Source of the DNA: Pseudomonadota bacterium | GTDB taxonomy: Bacteria > Pseudomonadota > Gammaproteobacteria > Steroidobacterales > Steroidobacteraceae | Direction of reading: 5' to 3' | NCBI GenBank assembly: GCA_018241425.1 | Contig: JAFEDU010000001.1 | Span: 868,001 to 932,000 of the forward strand | Length of the DNA: 64,000 nt | Part shown: positions 10,658 to 24,494 of the stretch, piece after piece | Position numbering within the stretch: the first letter of the stretch is position 1 | How the letters are laid out: each line of letters opens with the position of its first letter | Notes under the pieces: model-generated | The model's input: only the letters and a program-made list of their open reading frames with translations | Told to the model about the DNA's origin: nothing | Databases searched by the model: none | Position numbers and translations under genes: made by a program

Positions 10658-12064
10658 TCACGGGCCACCTGCGGCGGCGGCGGCGAACCCCCGCGCACGC
10701 CGCCGGCTTTCGAGCAGGAAGAATGCACCCAGCGTCACCGCCAGTGCGATCAGGCTGGCCCGAAAATCGTTCTGCATGGCCGGTGTCCGGGCCATCGCGA
10801 CCAGTATTGCTGCCATGGCGGCAAGCGCGGCGTAGTCAAGCCACGGGAACCACCACATCGTGATGACCGGCGCCGGAGCCCCGCTCGCCTCGCGCGCGCG
10901 CCGCACCCGCAGGTGCCCGGCCGCCACGAAGATATAGACGAACACCATGAGCGCCCCGGACGCATTCACCAGGAAGGCGAACACCTTCTGCGAGTGCGCG
11001 GTCGCGGCAATGAGCCCCAGAACCCCGGCGATGCTTCCCATCCACACCGAGCGCGTCGGCACCTGCCGCCCATTGACCTTCACGAGCCACTGCGGCGCAT
11101 CACCGTGCTCGGCCAGCACGAACAGGACGCGCGAGCACACGTAGAAGGCGGAATTGAGGCACGAGAGCACGGCCGTGAGGATGATGATGCTCATCACCCA
11201 GCTCGCCCAGCCGTACTGCATCGTCGTGAGCGCCAGCGTGAAGGGCGACTCGCCCGCCTTCACGCGGATCCAGGGCACGACACTCACGATCAGGAAGATC
11301 GAGCCGACGTAGAAGGTCAGCACGCGCACCACGACCGTGGAGCTCATGCGGGCGATCGCGCGCGCCGGCTCCTTGGACTCGGCGGCGGCGATCGTGGTGA
11401 TCTCGGCGCCGGTGAGCGCGAAGTAGACCGTTACCGCCCCGGAGAGCACCGCGGTCCAGCCCTGCGGCGCAAAGCCGCCGAACGCGGTTAGGTTGCCGAA
11501 CGTGCTCCCCGTGGGGGAAGTCAGCCCAAGGGCGAAAGCGACTCCCAGCAGGATGAACACGACGATAGCCGCGACCTTGATCGAGGCGAACCAGAACTCG
11601 AACTCACCGTACGAGCGAGCCGACATGAGGTTCACGCCCGTCATGATGGCCATGAGAACGAGCCCCAGCACGAGCGGCGGCACGTCATGGGGCATGAGCC
11701 ACTGGTGCACGATGTTGGCACCGGCGATGGCCTCGACCGGCACCACGATCATCCAGAAGTACCAGTACAGCCAGCCTGCCGTGAACCCCGCCCACGACCC
11801 GAGGCCCGCGCGCGCGAACTCGGTGAACGAGCGCACCTTGGGCAGCGTGAGCGCCATCTCACCGAGCATGCGCATGACCAGGAGCATCAGGGTCCCCGTG
11901 ATCAGGTAGCTGATGACGATCGCGGGCCCCGTGGCCGCAATGGCGGCACTGCTGCTGACGAACAGGCCCGCGCCGATGATGCCGCCGATCGAGATCATCG
12001 TGACGTGACGGGACTCCAGCGAGCGGCTGAGTTCCGCGGTCGGCTTGTCGCTTGGGGCGCTCAT
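10658..12064 (-). CDS. Amino acid/polyamine permease, APC superfamily (GABA-permease-like)
   Basis: The product is 468 residues with about twelve predicted membrane segments. The start MSAPSDKPTAELSRSLESRH leads directly into the family signature HVTMISIGGIIGAGLFVSSSAA, and TFYVGSIFLIVSVVPW and SRVLFVLAEHGDAPQWL are also typical of the GabP/AroP branch of APC transporters. The ATG at 12064 overlaps the iclR stop (ATGA). It is in one leftward run with iclR, the TonB receptor and the flavoprotein, so it probably brings the amine or its aminated product across the inner membrane. Specificity is unknown. Confidence 0.88.
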   Translation of the reverse strand: MSAPSDKPTAELSRSLESRHVTMISIGGIIGAGLFVSSSAAIAATGPAIVISYLITGTLMLLVMRMLGEMALTLPKVRSFTEFARAGLGSWAGFTAGWLYWYFWMIVVPVEAIAGANIVHQWLMPHDVPPLVLGLVLMAIMTGVNLMSARSYGEFEFWFASIKVAAIVVFILLGVAFALGLTSPTGSTFGNLTAFGGFAPQGWTAVLSGAVTVYFALTGAEITTIAAAESKEPARAIARMSSTVVVRVLTFYVGSIFLIVSVVPWIRVKAGESPFTLALTTMQYGWASWVMSIIILTAVLSCLNSAFYVCSRVLFVLAEHGDAPQWLVKVNGRQVPTRSVWMGSIAGVLGLIAATAHSQKVFAFLVNASGALMVFVYIFVAAGHLRVRRAREASGAPAPVITMWWFPWLDYAALAAMAAILVAMARTPAMQNDFRASLIALAVTLGAFFLLESRRRARGFAAAAAGGP

Positions 12065-12873
12065 GCGGTGCGCAGCAGTGCCTGGCCCACGGACGCGGCG
12101 CGCGCCGTCTGCAGCAGCAGCGGCGCGAGCTTGCCGCGCAGGTCCGCGAGCGACCAGCGGCTGGTAGGGGCCGAGATGTTGATGGCGGCGAGCGGCTGGC
12201 CATCGGCGCCCAGGAGCGGGGCTGCGATCGACAGGTCGCCGCGGTAGCACTCCTGGTCGGACCACGCGTAACCGGCCTCGCGCGCCTCGCCGATGCGCCT
12301 GAGGATCGTCGCCGGGTCGGTGAGTGTGTGCGGCGTGAGCGGCCTTAGCTCGCAGCGCTTCACCAGGCGCTGCGCGACGGCCGACGGCAGCGCCGAAAGA
12401 TAGGCCCGGCCCGAGGCCGTACAGTACATCGGCAGGCGGCGCCCGACCGGCATGTGGATGTAGAAGCGCTTGAGGCTCGGAAAGCGCGCGATGAAGACCA
12501 TGTCGGTGCCCTCGGGCTCGGACATGCTCACCGACTCCCCGCTCGCCTGGTTCAGGTCCACGAGGTGCGTGGTAGCCTGCTCCAGGAGCGTATGCCCAGC
12601 GAGATACGCGTGCGCGAGTGCCAGCGGTCGCGGCGTCAGCACCCACCGCCGCATGCCTGAGTCGCGCCGCAGGAGTCCAAGCCGCACCAGGGTGTGCACG
12701 CAGCGCTGCGCGGAGCTTAGCGTCATGCCCACGCTGCCGGCGAGTTCGGCCAGGCTGAGCGCGCGACGCTCACCACCGAAAGCCTCCAGGATCGCGAAGG
12801 CTTTTTCCACGGAACGGTTGAAGAGCGGGTCGCGCGCTCGCGCAGCTTCTGATTTGCGCGGCGTACGCTTCAT
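12061..12873 (-). CDS. IclR-family transcriptional regulator
   Basis: The product is 270 residues. The N-terminal winged helix-turn-helix is RSVEKAFAILEAFGGERRALSLAELA followed by a recognition region SSAQRCVHTLVRLGLLRRD. The C-terminal effector domain has the usual family features (YCTASGRAYLSALP; GYAWSDQECYRGDLSIAAPL; AAINISAPTSRW). It is the first gene of the leftward iclR-permease-TonB-SpdH group and lies 37 bases downstream of serS. A 19-base perfect palindrome is 19 bases upstream of its start, as expected for an autoregulated IclR protein. The effector is probably an amine-pathway intermediate; this is inference. Confidence 0.9.
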   Translation of the reverse strand: MKRTPRKSEAARARDPLFNRSVEKAFAILEAFGGERRALSLAELAGSVGMTLSSAQRCVHTLVRLGLLRRDSGMRRWVLTPRPLALAHAYLAGHTLLEQATTHLVDLNQASGESVSMSEPEGTDMVFIARFPSLKRFYIHMPVGRRLPMYCTASGRAYLSALPSAVAQRLVKRCELRPLTPHTLTDPATILRRIGEAREAGYAWSDQECYRGDLSIAAPLLGADGQPLAAINISAPTSRWSLADLRGKLAPLLLQTARAASVGQALLRTA

Positions 12874-12891
12874 TATGAAATGCAGTATAGG

Positions 12892-12910
12892 ACTATCGAT
12901 AATCGATAGT
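12892..12910. promoter_or_regulatory. Perfect 19-base palindrome upstream of iclR, candidate IclR operator
   Basis: ACTATCGATAATCGATAGT has 9-base arms around one central base and fills most of the gap between serS (stop at 12911-12913) and iclR. Its core ATCGATAATCGAT is the reverse complement of the element at 1228-1240. No T-run follows, so it is not an intrinsic terminator. Confidence 0.6.
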
Positions 12911-15512
<2,602 letters not shown>

Positions 15513-15516
<4 letters not shown>

Positions 15517-16199
15517 GGTTGGGCCGGGCGTGGCGTACCGATGACGTCGACGTCCTTGGGCGGGGAGAAGCTCACCTCGGCAGGGCTGACCGCGGCGTTG
15601 CGCGTCACCTTCTCGAAGATGATGGTCGCGGTCTGCCCGAGCTTGTCTTCGACGATCATGCGCCGCAGCTCGCCGTTGGCGAACCCAAACAGGGCGCTGC
15701 GGAAGTCCGCATCGGCCGCCACCGGCTCGGCCAGCACCCAATCCAGTCCCTGGCGTGTCCCGGCCGTGGAGATCCTGAAGTTTGCGCGCAGGTCGGACGT
15801 GCCCGACAGCAGCATGGCCGGGGTTGCGCTGAGGGCGGCATCGACCGGCTTCACCGTGACCTGCTGCAGGTCGCGGTCGAGGAACCAGAGGTTGGTGCCG
15901 TCGCAGACCATCAGCTGCCCCGCCCCGCTCGTGCCCCCGGAAGGGTTCTGCGGATGGATGTCCCAGCTGAAGCGCCCGGGGCGCAGCACGATGAGGCTCC
16001 CCGTGGCCCGGTCGATCTCGCGCCCGTGCGGATCGGCGAGGGTCTGCAGGAAGCTCGCGCGCAGCGTCTTGAGGTTGTCGAGGTAGGCCTCGAGGGGGGT
16101 TGCGGCCGCCAACGCCGGCACCGGGTGCGACACGAGGCCGCACAGGAGCAGTGCCAGGGCAGTGGCGCCAAGCGCCCCGCGGTGGATCAGGCGGCGCAC
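15513..16199 (-). CDS. lolA: Periplasmic lipoprotein carrier LolA
   Basis: The 228-residue product has a signal peptide (ALGATALALLLCGLVSHPVPALAA) and a LolA fold: LEAYLDNLKTLRASFLQTL, GSLIVLRPGRFSWDI, LMVCDGTNLWFLDRDLQQVTV, and a C-terminal SFSPPKDVDVIGTPRPAQP. It shuttles outer-membrane lipoproteins from LolCDE to LolB. It starts with GTG 5 bases after the ftsK stop. Length matches the family. Confidence 0.94.
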
Positions 16200-16204
16200 C
16201 GGGG

Positions 16205-18529
16205 TCAGTCCGCCGGCGGGGCCGGCGCCAGCACTTCGCGCGAGCCGTTCGCCTGCAGCGGGCCCACGAGGCCCGCGATCTCCATGGCCTCCAGGAGCCG
16301 CGCGGCGCGGTTGTAGCCGATCTTCAGGCGCCGCTGCACGTAGGAGATCGACGGCTTGCGCTCGGTCGTGACGATCTTGACCGCCTCGTCGTAGAGCGGG
16401 TCGGCTTCCGGATCCTCGCCGGCGGCCGAGCCGCCCTCGCCCTCCTCTCCCGGGAGCCCCGGGATGGGCGTCTTGGGCCCGGAGAGAACCTCCTCAATGT
16501 AGTTCGGCGGCGTCGAGGTCTTGAGTGCATTGACCACCCGGTGCACTTCCTGGTCGGAGACGAAGGCACCATGCACGCGTGTCGGGAGCGAGGTTCCCGG
16601 CGGCAGGTAGAGCATGTCGCCGTGCCCGAGCAGCGTCTCCGCGCCCATCTGGTCGAGGATCGTGCGCGAGTCGACGCGGGCCGAGACCTGGAAGGCGATG
16701 CGCGAGGGGATGTTCGCCTTGATGAGGCCCGTGATCACGTCCACCGAGGGCCGCTGGGTGGCGAGGATCAGGTGGATGCCGGAGGCACGCGCCTTCTGGG
16801 CGAGCCGCGCGATCAGCTCCTCGACTTTCTTGCCGACGATCATCATGAGGTCGGCGAGTTCGTCGATCACCACCACGATGAACGGCAGCGGTGTGAGGTC
16901 CTGGATCTCGCGCTGATCGATGCTCGGATCGTTGGCCGCCTTGAGCATCATCACCGGGTCCTTGATGGGCTTGCCGGCATCGAGCGCATCCTTCACCCGG
17001 CGGTTGAAGCCGGAGATGTTGCGCACGCCGAGGGCCGCCATGAGCTGGTAGCGCCGCTCCATCTCAGCCACGCACCAGCGCAGCGCGTTGGCCGCCTGCT
17101 TCATGTCGGTGACCACGGGAGCGAGGAGGTGCGGGATGCCCTCGTAGACCGAGAGCTCGAGCATCTTCGGGTCGATCATGATCAGCCGCGTGTGCTCGGC
17201 CGTCGACTTGTACAGCAGCGAGAGCACCATGGCATTGATGCCGACCGACTTTCCCGAGCCGGTCGTGCCGGCGATCAGCAGGTGCGGCATGCGCGCAAGG
17301 TCGGCCACCACCGGCTGGCCGCCGATGTCCTTGCCGAGCGCGAGCGCCAGCGGCGAACCCATCTCGTCGTAGGCCTTGGAGCGGATGATCTCCCCGAAGG
17401 TGACGACCTCGCGCTTCTCGTTGGCGATCTCGAGTCCCATGACGCTCTTGCCCGGGATCACTTCGACCACGCGCACCGAGAGCACCGAGAGGGCGCGGGC
17501 GAGGTCCTTGGCGAGCGCGGTGATCTGGCTCGCCTTGACGCCCGGGGCCGGGCGCAGCTCGAAGCGCGTAACCACGGGGCCGGGCTGCACCGCGACGACC
17601 TCGACCTCGATGCCGAAGTCCTTGAGCTTCATCTCCACCAGGCGCGACAGCGCCTCCAGTGCCTCGGCGGAGTACAGCGGCTCGTGCGGCGGGGGATCGT
17701 CGAGGAGCTTCAGCGGCGGCAGCTCGTTGGACTTCGGGGCATCGAACAACGGCACCTGGCGCTCGCGCTCGACGCGCGCACTCTTCTCGACCACCGGTGC
17801 CGGGGGCTCGATGCGCGGCGGGGCGCGCGTGGCGGCCTTCTTCTGCGAGACCTCTACCGCCTCCTTGCGGGCCTGCTTGCGCTCCCGCCCCTCGGCAGCA
17901 TCACGCGAGGAGGCGAGCCGGGCGCGCAGCCAGCCCACGGCGCGCCAGGCGTAACCGCCCACGGTGTCCATGATGGTGAACCATGACACCCCGAAGGCAA
18001 GGGACAGCCCGGCCATCCAGGCGGCGATCAGGAGCAGCGTCGCGCCCAGGAAATCCAGCCCCGCGGCGAGACCGTTGCCGATGAGGGCCCCCACGACCCC
18101 GCCGGCGCTCTGGCGCAGCACGCCCGGCTGCCAGTGGAGCGTGGTGAGCGCGCAGCTCGCCACCAGCACCAGCACGAAACCGGCGATGCGCACCGCGGTA
18201 TTGGCCCGCGAGGCCGACTCGCTCTTGATGCGACGCTGCAGCCCGACGCAGGCGAGCCCCAGCATCACCGGGAACAGGAACGCCGGACGCCCGAAGACAA
18301 AGAAGAGTATGTCGGCGAGCCAGGCGCCGATGACCCCGATGCGGTTGTGCACGGGGGCCGCGCTGCCGGTGAAGGAGAACCCCGGGTCCTCCGGGCTGTA
18401 GGTGGCGAGCGCCAGGAGCAGCACCAGCGCCACGATGGCGATGGCGATCACCGCGCTCTCGCGCAGCCCGCGGCTCACCGCCGCGGAGAAACGTGCGCCG
18501 CCGCGCGCCGATGCGGAGGATTCAGCCAA
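16205..18529 (-). CDS. ftsK: DNA translocase FtsK
   Basis: The 774-residue product has an N-terminal membrane domain with four hydrophobic spans (about residues 25-175), a short Arg/Lys- and Pro-rich linker, and the RecA-like motor. Walker A is [12 protein letters not shown] near residue 418, and [19 protein letters not shown] is the Walker B region. The C-terminal gamma winged helix ([20 protein letters not shown] to [12 protein letters not shown]) recognises KOPS sequences in known FtsK proteins. It couples chromosome dimer resolution to division. The linker is much shorter than in E. coli FtsK. It heads the lolA-rarA-serS run and is divergent from trxB. Confidence 0.96.
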   Translation of the reverse strand: MAESSASARGGARFSAAVSRGLRESAVIAIAIVALVLLLALATYSPEDPGFSFTGSAAPVHNRIGVIGAWLADILFFVFGRPAFLFPVMLGLACVGLQRRIKSESASRANTAVRIAGFVLVLVASCALTTLHWQPGVLRQSAGGVVGALIGNGLAAGLDFLGATLLLIAAWMAGLSLAFGVSWFTIMDTVGGYAWRAVGWLRARLASSRDAAEGRERKQARKEAVEVSQKKAATRAPPRIEPPAPVVEKSARVERERQVPLFDAPKSNELPPLKLLDDPPPHEPLYSAEALEALSRLVEMKLKDFGIEVEVVAVQPGPVVTRFELRPAPGVKASQITALAKDLARALSVLSVRVVEVIPGKSVMGLEIANEKREVVTFGEIIRSKAYDEMGSPLALALGKDIGGQPVVADLARMPHLLIAGTTGSGKSVGINAMVLSLLYKSTAEHTRLIMIDPKMLELSVYEGIPHLLAPVVTDMKQAANALRWCVAEMERRYQLMAALGVRNISGFNRRVKDALDAGKPIKDPVMMLKAANDPSIDQREIQDLTPLPFIVVVIDELADLMMIVGKKVEELIARLAQKARASGIHLILATQRPSVDVITGLIKANIPSRIAFQVSARVDSRTILDQMGAETLLGHGDMLYLPPGTSLPTRVHGAFVSDQEVHRVVNALKTSTPPNYIEEVLSGPKTPIPGLPGEEGEGGSAAGEDPEADPLYDEAVKIVTTERKPSISYVQRRLKIGYNRAARLLEAMEIAGLVGPLQANGSREVLAPAPPAD

Positions 18530-18571
18530 GCCGGGGGTTCTCCATCGTAAGATAGACGGCCGCCATTATAG

Positions 18572-19588
<1,017 letters not shown>

Positions 19589-19605
19589 GCGCGCACGCTA
19601 TCGAC

Positions 19606-20763
19606 ATGCCCAGGGATTCGGCGCAGATCCACTCGAGCATCCAGGAGCTCCCGGCCGCGGCCTGGAACGCCCTGGGCGCTGCGGCGAATCCGTTCACGCG
19701 ACACGAGTTCCTCGCGGCCCTCGAGCGCACCGGGTGCGTCGGCGGCGACACCGGCTGGGAGCCGCGGTACCTCGCCCTGCACGACTCGCGCGGGCTTGCC
19801 GCCGCCGCGGCGAGCTTCGTGAAGTCCCATTCGTATGGCGAGTTCGTGTTCGATTTCGCCTGGGCGCGCGCGTACGAACGCATCGGCCGCCACTACTACC
19901 CCAAGCTCACCCTCGCCGCCCCCTTCACCCCGGCCACCGGGCCGCGCCTGCTGCTGCGGCCGGACCGCGCGGCCGCCGTCCTCGCCGACGAGCTGCTCGC
20001 GGCGCTCGAGCACTACGCCCAGGACTGCTCGCTCTCGGGCGTGCACGCGCTGTTCCTGGACGAACCGGCCCGCGCCGCGTGCCTGAAGCGCGGCTGGCTG
20101 CTGCGGCGGGACTGCCAGTTCCACTGGAGCAACCGCGGCTACGCGGACTTCGAGGACTACCTCGCGAGCTTCACCGCCGAGAAGCGCAAGAAGGCGCGCC
20201 GCGAGCGCCGCCGGGTGCAGGAGGCCGGCGTGCATTTCGAGACGCGCTTCGGCGGCGAGCTCGATGCGGCCACGCTCGATGCCGTGTACGCCCTGCACCG
20301 CGAGACCTTCCTGCGCCACGGGCATGAGCCGTACCTCACGCGGGCGTTCTTCGCCGAGATCGCGCGCACGCTGCCGCAAGCCCTGATGGTGAAGCTCGCC
20401 CTCTACGGGCGCACCCCGGTGGCCGCGGCGGTGTTCTTCGTGGGCGCCGACACCCTCTTCGGCCGTTACTGGGGCGCGGCGGGGGACTTCCACAGCCTGC
20501 ACTTCGAGACCTGCTACCACCAGGGGATCGAGTTCTGCATCGAGCGTGGCCTGAAGCGCTTCGAGCCCGGCACCCAGGGCGAGCACAAGGTGAGCCGCGG
20601 GTTCGAGCCCACCTTCACCTGGTCCGCCCACTTCATCGCCGACCCGCGCTTCCGCAGCGCCATCGGCGACTACCTGGAGCAGGAAGCCACGGCGATCGAG
20701 GCCTACGCCCACGAGGTCCAGGGGCACGTGCCCTACCGCGGGCGGCGCGACCTGGGTTCCTGA
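19606..20763 (+). CDS. FemAB/GNAT-like acyltransferase family protein (COG3146/PF04339 type)
   Basis: The 385-residue product lies 17 bases after trxB and abuts aat. Family features are NPFTRHEFLAALERTGCVG, KSHSYGEFVFDFAWARAYER, YYPKLTLAAPFTPATGPRLL, TAEKRKKARRERRRVQEAG, and a C-terminal FEPGTQGEHKVSRGFEPT. These proteins share the GNAT/FemX double fold, but no substrate is established that can be named from sequence. The ATG at 19606 was chosen because upstream codons overlap trxB. Confidence 0.85.
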   Translation: MPRDSAQIHSSIQELPAAAWNALGAAANPFTRHEFLAALERTGCVGGDTGWEPRYLALHDSRGLAAAAASFVKSHSYGEFVFDFAWARAYERIGRHYYPKLTLAAPFTPATGPRLLLRPDRAAAVLADELLAALEHYAQDCSLSGVHALFLDEPARAACLKRGWLLRRDCQFHWSNRGYADFEDYLASFTAEKRKKARRERRRVQEAGVHFETRFGGELDAATLDAVYALHRETFLRHGHEPYLTRAFFAEIARTLPQALMVKLALYGRTPVAAAVFFVGADTLFGRYWGAAGDFHSLHFETCYHQGIEFCIERGLKRFEPGTQGEHKVSRGFEPTFTWSAHFIADPRFRSAIGDYLEQEATAIEAYAHEVQGHVPYRGRRDLGS

Positions 20764-21456
20764 ATGCGCACCATCACCTGGCTCTCCCCGCACGACGCCC
20801 CCGAGTGGTTCCCGCCGGCGGACCAGGCGCTCGAGGAGCCTGCGGGGCTCCTGGCCGCGGGTGGGGACCTGTCCCCGGAGCGGCTGGTCGCCGCCTACCG
20901 CCGCGGCATCTTCCCCTGGTACTCCCCCGGCCAGCCGGTACTGTGGTGGTCGCCCGACCCGCGCGCGGTGCTCTTTCCCGAGGAGTTCCGCGAGCGCCGC
21001 AGCCTCACCAAGGTGCGCCGCAATGGCGGCTTCACGGCCGAGGTCGATACCGATTTCGCGGCGGTCATCGACGGTTGCGCCGCCCCGCGCGTGGCGAGCC
21101 CGGGAACCTGGATTACGAGCGAGATGCGCGCCGCGTACCTGAAGCTCCACGAGCTCGGGGTCGCCCACAGCATCGAGACCCGGCGGGACGGCGAGCTCCT
21201 CGGCGGCCTCTACGGCGTACGGCTCGGGGGCGTGTTCTTCGGGGAGTCGATGTTCAGCCGCGAGCGCGACGCCTCCAAGGCCGCCCTCGCCCACCTGGTG
21301 GAGCTGTGCCAGCGGCACGGCATCGCCGTCATCGACTGCCAGCTGCCCTCGCGCCACCTCATGAGCCTGGGTGCCCGGACCATACCGCGCAGCCAGTTCC
21401 AGGCCCTGTTGAAGGAGCACGTGCACGCGGGGGGTGAACCCCTGGGGCGCGGCTGA
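20764..21456 (+). CDS. aat: Leucyl/phenylalanyl-tRNA-protein transferase
   Basis: The 230-residue product shows the family core: FPPADQALEEPAGLLAAGGDL, LVAAYRRGIFPWYSPGQPVLWWSPDPR, GGLYGVRLGGVFFGESMFSR and IDCQLPSRHLMSLGARTIPR. It adds Leu or Phe to N-terminal Lys/Arg and so creates N-degrons. The start codon directly follows the previous stop (TGAATG). Together with clpS and clpA close by, the window holds the whole bacterial N-degron route from tagging to delivery. Confidence 0.97.
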   Translation: MRTITWLSPHDAPEWFPPADQALEEPAGLLAAGGDLSPERLVAAYRRGIFPWYSPGQPVLWWSPDPRAVLFPEEFRERRSLTKVRRNGGFTAEVDTDFAAVIDGCAAPRVASPGTWITSEMRAAYLKLHELGVAHSIETRRDGELLGGLYGVRLGGVFFGESMFSRERDASKAALAHLVELCQRHGIAVIDCQLPSRHLMSLGARTIPRSQFQALLKEHVHAGGEPLGRG

Positions 21457-21524
21457 CGGGCTCAAATTGCCAGGAGCGCGGCCTTTGTGCTCCAATTCGC
21501 GCCCCCGAACCGCACTAGGACGGT

Positions 21525-21743
21525 ATGTCGAAGGAAGAGGCACTCCAGATGGAGGGCGAGGTCACCGAGACCCTGCCCAACACGACGTTCCGCGTGAAGC
21601 TCAAGAACGGCCACGTGGTGACCGCACACATTTCCGGCAAGATGCGCAAGAACTACATCCGCATCCTGACCGGCGATGCCGTGACCGTCGAGATGACTCC
21701 CTACGACCTGACCAAGGGCCGCATCATCTACCGCGGCCGCTGA
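21525..21743 (+). CDS. infA: Translation initiation factor IF-1
   Basis: The 72-residue OB-fold protein is [20 protein letters not shown] onward with [20 protein letters not shown], and is full length for IF-1. An AGGA ribosome-binding element precedes the ATG. E. coli has tRNA serW between infA and aat; the 68-base gap here holds no tRNA. Confidence 0.98.
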   Translation: MSKEEALQMEGEVTETLPNTTFRVKLKNGHVVTAHISGKMRKNYIRILTGDAVTVEMTPYDLTKGRIIYRGR

Positions 21744-21808
21744 GGCGCGCGCATCCGCGCGACGGGTGAGCCCCCCGCCGCGAGTTCCCCCAGCTCCTTC
21801 AGGAAGGA

Positions 21809-21825
21809 CCCGCCCCTCAGGCGGG
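21809..21825. terminator. GC hairpin between convergent infA and clpA
   Basis: CCCGCC-CCTCA-GGCGGG is a 6-base stem at the point where infA and clpA transcripts meet; it includes the clpA stop codon. There is no T-run on either side, so it is only a possible weak or Rho-assisted end signal. Confidence 0.25.
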
Positions 21826-24087
21826 TACCGCCGGCACCGGCGGGGCCGGCTCGCACTCGAGCGTGAGCTGCGTGCCGTCGCCGGAGACCGAGACCTTCAC
21901 GTGGCCGCCGTTGGCGAGGCGGCCGAACAGCAGTTCCTCGGCGAGCGGACGCTTGATGTGGTCCTGGATGGTCCGCGCCATCGGGCGCGCACCCATCTTC
22001 GGGTCGTAGCCGCGCTCGGCGATCCAGCGGCGCGCCGCGTCGTCGAGCGTTATCGACACGCCCTTCGCCTCGAGCTGCGACTCGACCTCGAGGATGATCT
22101 TGTCGACCACGCGCTCGATGGTGGAAGGATCGAGCGGCGCGAACTGGATCACCGCATCCAGGCGGTTGCGGAACTCCGGCGTGAACAGGCGCCGGATCGC
22201 CTCCATGCCGTCGCTGGTGTTGTCGGCGTGCGTGAAGCCGATGGAGCCGCGCGCCATCTCCTGCGCGCCGGCATTGGTGGTCATGACGATGATGACGTGC
22301 CGGAAGTCGGCCTTGCGCCCGTTGTTATCGGTGAGCGTGCCGTGGTCCATCACCTGCAGCAGCAGGTTGAACACGTCCGGGTGCGCCTTCTCGATCTCAT
22401 CGAGCAGCAGCACGCAGTGCGGGTGCTTGCTGACCGCCTCGGTGAGCAGCCCCCCCTGGTCGAAGCCGATGTAGCCCGGGGGCGCCCCGATCAGGCGCGA
22501 CACGGTGTGGCGCTCCATGTACTCGGACATGTCGAAGCGCAGGAACTCCACGCCCATGGCGATCGCCAGCTGGCGGGTCACCTCGGTCTTGCCGACCCCG
22601 GTGGGGCCGGCGAACAGGAAGCTGCCGACCGGCTTGCGCGACTCACCCAGTCCCGAGCGCGCCATCTTGATGGAGGCCGCGAGCGCCTCGATCGCCTTGT
22701 CCTGCCCGAAGATCACGAGCTTGAGATTGCGCTCGAGGTTCTTCAGCACCTCGCGGTCGGAGCTCGAGACGCTCTTGGCCGGGATGCGCGCCATGCGCGC
22801 CACCACGTCCTCGATGTGGCGCACCTGGACGGTCGGCTCGCGCTCGGCGAGCGGCTTCAGGCGCTGCCGCGCGCCGGCCTCGTCGACCACGTCGATCGCC
22901 TTGTCGGGCAGGTGGCGCTCGTTGATGTGGCGCGCGGCGAGTTCCGCGGCCGCCTTCAGGGCGTCATCGGCGTAGGTGATGCCGTGGTGTTCCTCGAAGC
23001 GCGGCTTCAACCCGAACAGGATCTCGATGGTCTCGGCTACCGAGGGTTCGACGACGTCGATCTTCTGGAAGCGGCGCGCGAGCGCGTGGTCCTTCTCGAA
23101 GATGCCGCGGTATTCCTGGTAGGTCGTCGAGCCGATGCAGCGGATCTCGCCGTTGGTGAGCACGGGCTTTATCAGGTTGGAAGCGTCCATCACACCGCCC
23201 GAGGCAGCCCCGGCCCCGATCACCGTGTGGATCTCGTCGATGAAGAGGATCGCACCCGGCACCTTCTTGAGCTCGGTGATCACGCCCTTCAGGCGCTTCT
23301 CGAAGTCACCGCGGTACTTGGTGCCGGCGATGAGGGCGCCCATGTCGAGCGCGTAGATGGTGGAGTCGGTCAGGACCTCGGGCACCTGGCCCTCAACGAT
23401 CAGGCGCGCGAGCCCTTCGGCGATCGCGGTCTTGCCCACGCCCGCCTCGCCCACGTAGAGCGGGTTGTTCTTGCGGCGCCGGCAGAGGATCTCGATGGTG
23501 CGCTCGACCTCGAGCTTGCGGCCGATGAGCGGGTCGATGCGCCCGTCCTGGGCCATGCGGTTGAGGTTGGTGGTGTACTTGTCCAGTGCGCTGCCCCCTT
23601 CCGGGTCGCGCTCGCCCTCGCTCGTGGTCTCTTCCTTCTCGGTCTTCTCCTCGGCGATCTTGGAGAGGCCGTGGGAGATGTAGTTCACGACGTCCAGGCG
23701 CGTCACGTGGCGGCGGTTCAGGAGGAACACCGCGTGGCTCTGCTTCTCGCTGAAGATCGCCACCAGCACGTTCGCGACCCCGACCTCCTTCTTCCCCGAG
23801 GACTGCACGTGGAACACCGCCCGCTGCAGCACGCGCTGGAAGCCGAGCGTCGGCTGCACCTCGCGCTCCTCGCCCTCGTCGAGCTTCGGGGTCGACTGTT
23901 CGATGTGTTCCTTCAGTTCCTGCTTGAACTTGGCGAGGTCGGCCCCGCAGGCGCGCAACACCTCGCGCACCTTGGGGGTGTCGAGGATCGCAAGCAGGAG
24001 GTGCTCCACCGTGAGGTACTCGTGGCGCGCCTCGCGCGCCTGGTGGAAGGCATCGTTCAGGCAGTATTCGAGCTCGTTCGAAAGCAC
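21817..24087 (-). CDS. clpA: ATP-dependent Clp protease ATP-binding subunit ClpA
   Basis: The 756-residue Hsp100 unfoldase has the N-domain (LEYCLNDAFHQAREARHEYLT), first AAA module (Walker A GEAGVGKTAIAEGLA), second AAA module (GPTGVGKTEVTRQLA), and the ClpP-docking loop SIGFTHADN, with IGF in place of the usual IGL. It feeds substrates, including ClpS-delivered N-degron proteins, to ClpP. clpS lies 86 bases upstream on the same strand. Confidence 0.97.
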   Translation of the reverse strand: MLSNELEYCLNDAFHQAREARHEYLTVEHLLLAILDTPKVREVLRACGADLAKFKQELKEHIEQSTPKLDEGEEREVQPTLGFQRVLQRAVFHVQSSGKKEVGVANVLVAIFSEKQSHAVFLLNRRHVTRLDVVNYISHGLSKIAEEKTEKEETTSEGERDPEGGSALDKYTTNLNRMAQDGRIDPLIGRKLEVERTIEILCRRRKNNPLYVGEAGVGKTAIAEGLARLIVEGQVPEVLTDSTIYALDMGALIAGTKYRGDFEKRLKGVITELKKVPGAILFIDEIHTVIGAGAASGGVMDASNLIKPVLTNGEIRCIGSTTYQEYRGIFEKDHALARRFQKIDVVEPSVAETIEILFGLKPRFEEHHGITYADDALKAAAELAARHINERHLPDKAIDVVDEAGARQRLKPLAEREPTVQVRHIEDVVARMARIPAKSVSSSDREVLKNLERNLKLVIFGQDKAIEALAASIKMARSGLGESRKPVGSFLFAGPTGVGKTEVTRQLAIAMGVEFLRFDMSEYMERHTVSRLIGAPPGYIGFDQGGLLTEAVSKHPHCVLLLDEIEKAHPDVFNLLLQVMDHGTLTDNNGRKADFRHVIIVMTTNAGAQEMARGSIGFTHADNTSDGMEAIRRLFTPEFRNRLDAVIQFAPLDPSTIERVVDKIILEVESQLEAKGVSITLDDAARRWIAERGYDPKMGARPMARTIQDHIKRPLAEELLFGRLANGGHVKVSVSGDGTQLTLECEPAPPVPAVPA

Positions 24088-24173
24088 TTAGGCGGACCTT
24101 TCTCGCATGGAGCGTTCAGTCGCAGCGTTCGCGTTCGTCAGGGAGAAGATTGCACCGGCGCGCGCGTCCACGG

Positions 24174-24494
24174 CTATGCCTCTTCCAGGGTACACATGAG
24201 CGGATGCTGATGATCGCGGGCGTAAGTGGTCACCTGGGCCACCTTAGTTTCCGCGATCTCGTATGTGAAGACCCCGCACACCCCCTTGCCCTTGGTGTGC
24301 ACCTCGAGCATCACGCGCGTGGCCGTCGGTCGGTTCAGGCTGAAGAACTTTTCCAGCACGTCGACGACAAACTCCATGGGGGTGTAGTCATCGTTCAACA
24401 GGACCACCCGGTACAGCGGCGGTTCCTTGACCTCGGGGCTGGCTTCCTCGACGACAACGCCGGCATCGGGTCGGACCGGATGGGGATCGGGCAT
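24174..24494 (-). CDS. clpS: ClpS adaptor for N-degron substrates
   Basis: The likely start is the ATG at 24494 ([12 protein letters not shown]), giving 106 residues; a longer frame to 24530 adds twelve residues unlike the family. The N-degron pocket is visible in [22 protein letters not shown] and [22 protein letters not shown]. The protein binds N-terminal Leu/Phe/Trp/Tyr and docks on ClpA. Confidence 0.95.
   Translation of the reverse strand: MPDPHPVRPDAGVVVEEASPEVKEPPLYRVVLLNDDYTPMEFVVDVLEKFFSLNRPTATRVMLEVHTKGKGVCGVFTYEIAETKVAQVTTYARDHQHPLMCTLEEA

Noticed and set aside
12892..12910. Palindrome after serS considered as a terminator
   Set aside because: No T-run follows, and its core recurs in another promoter region 11.6 kb away, which favours an operator.
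21457..21524. Looked for tRNA-Ser (serW) between aat and infA as in E. coli
   Set aside because: The 68-base gap is too short and shows no cloverleaf.
21766..24210. Long plus-strand frame opposite clpA
   Set aside because: Antisense shadow of ClpA with no recognisable domains.
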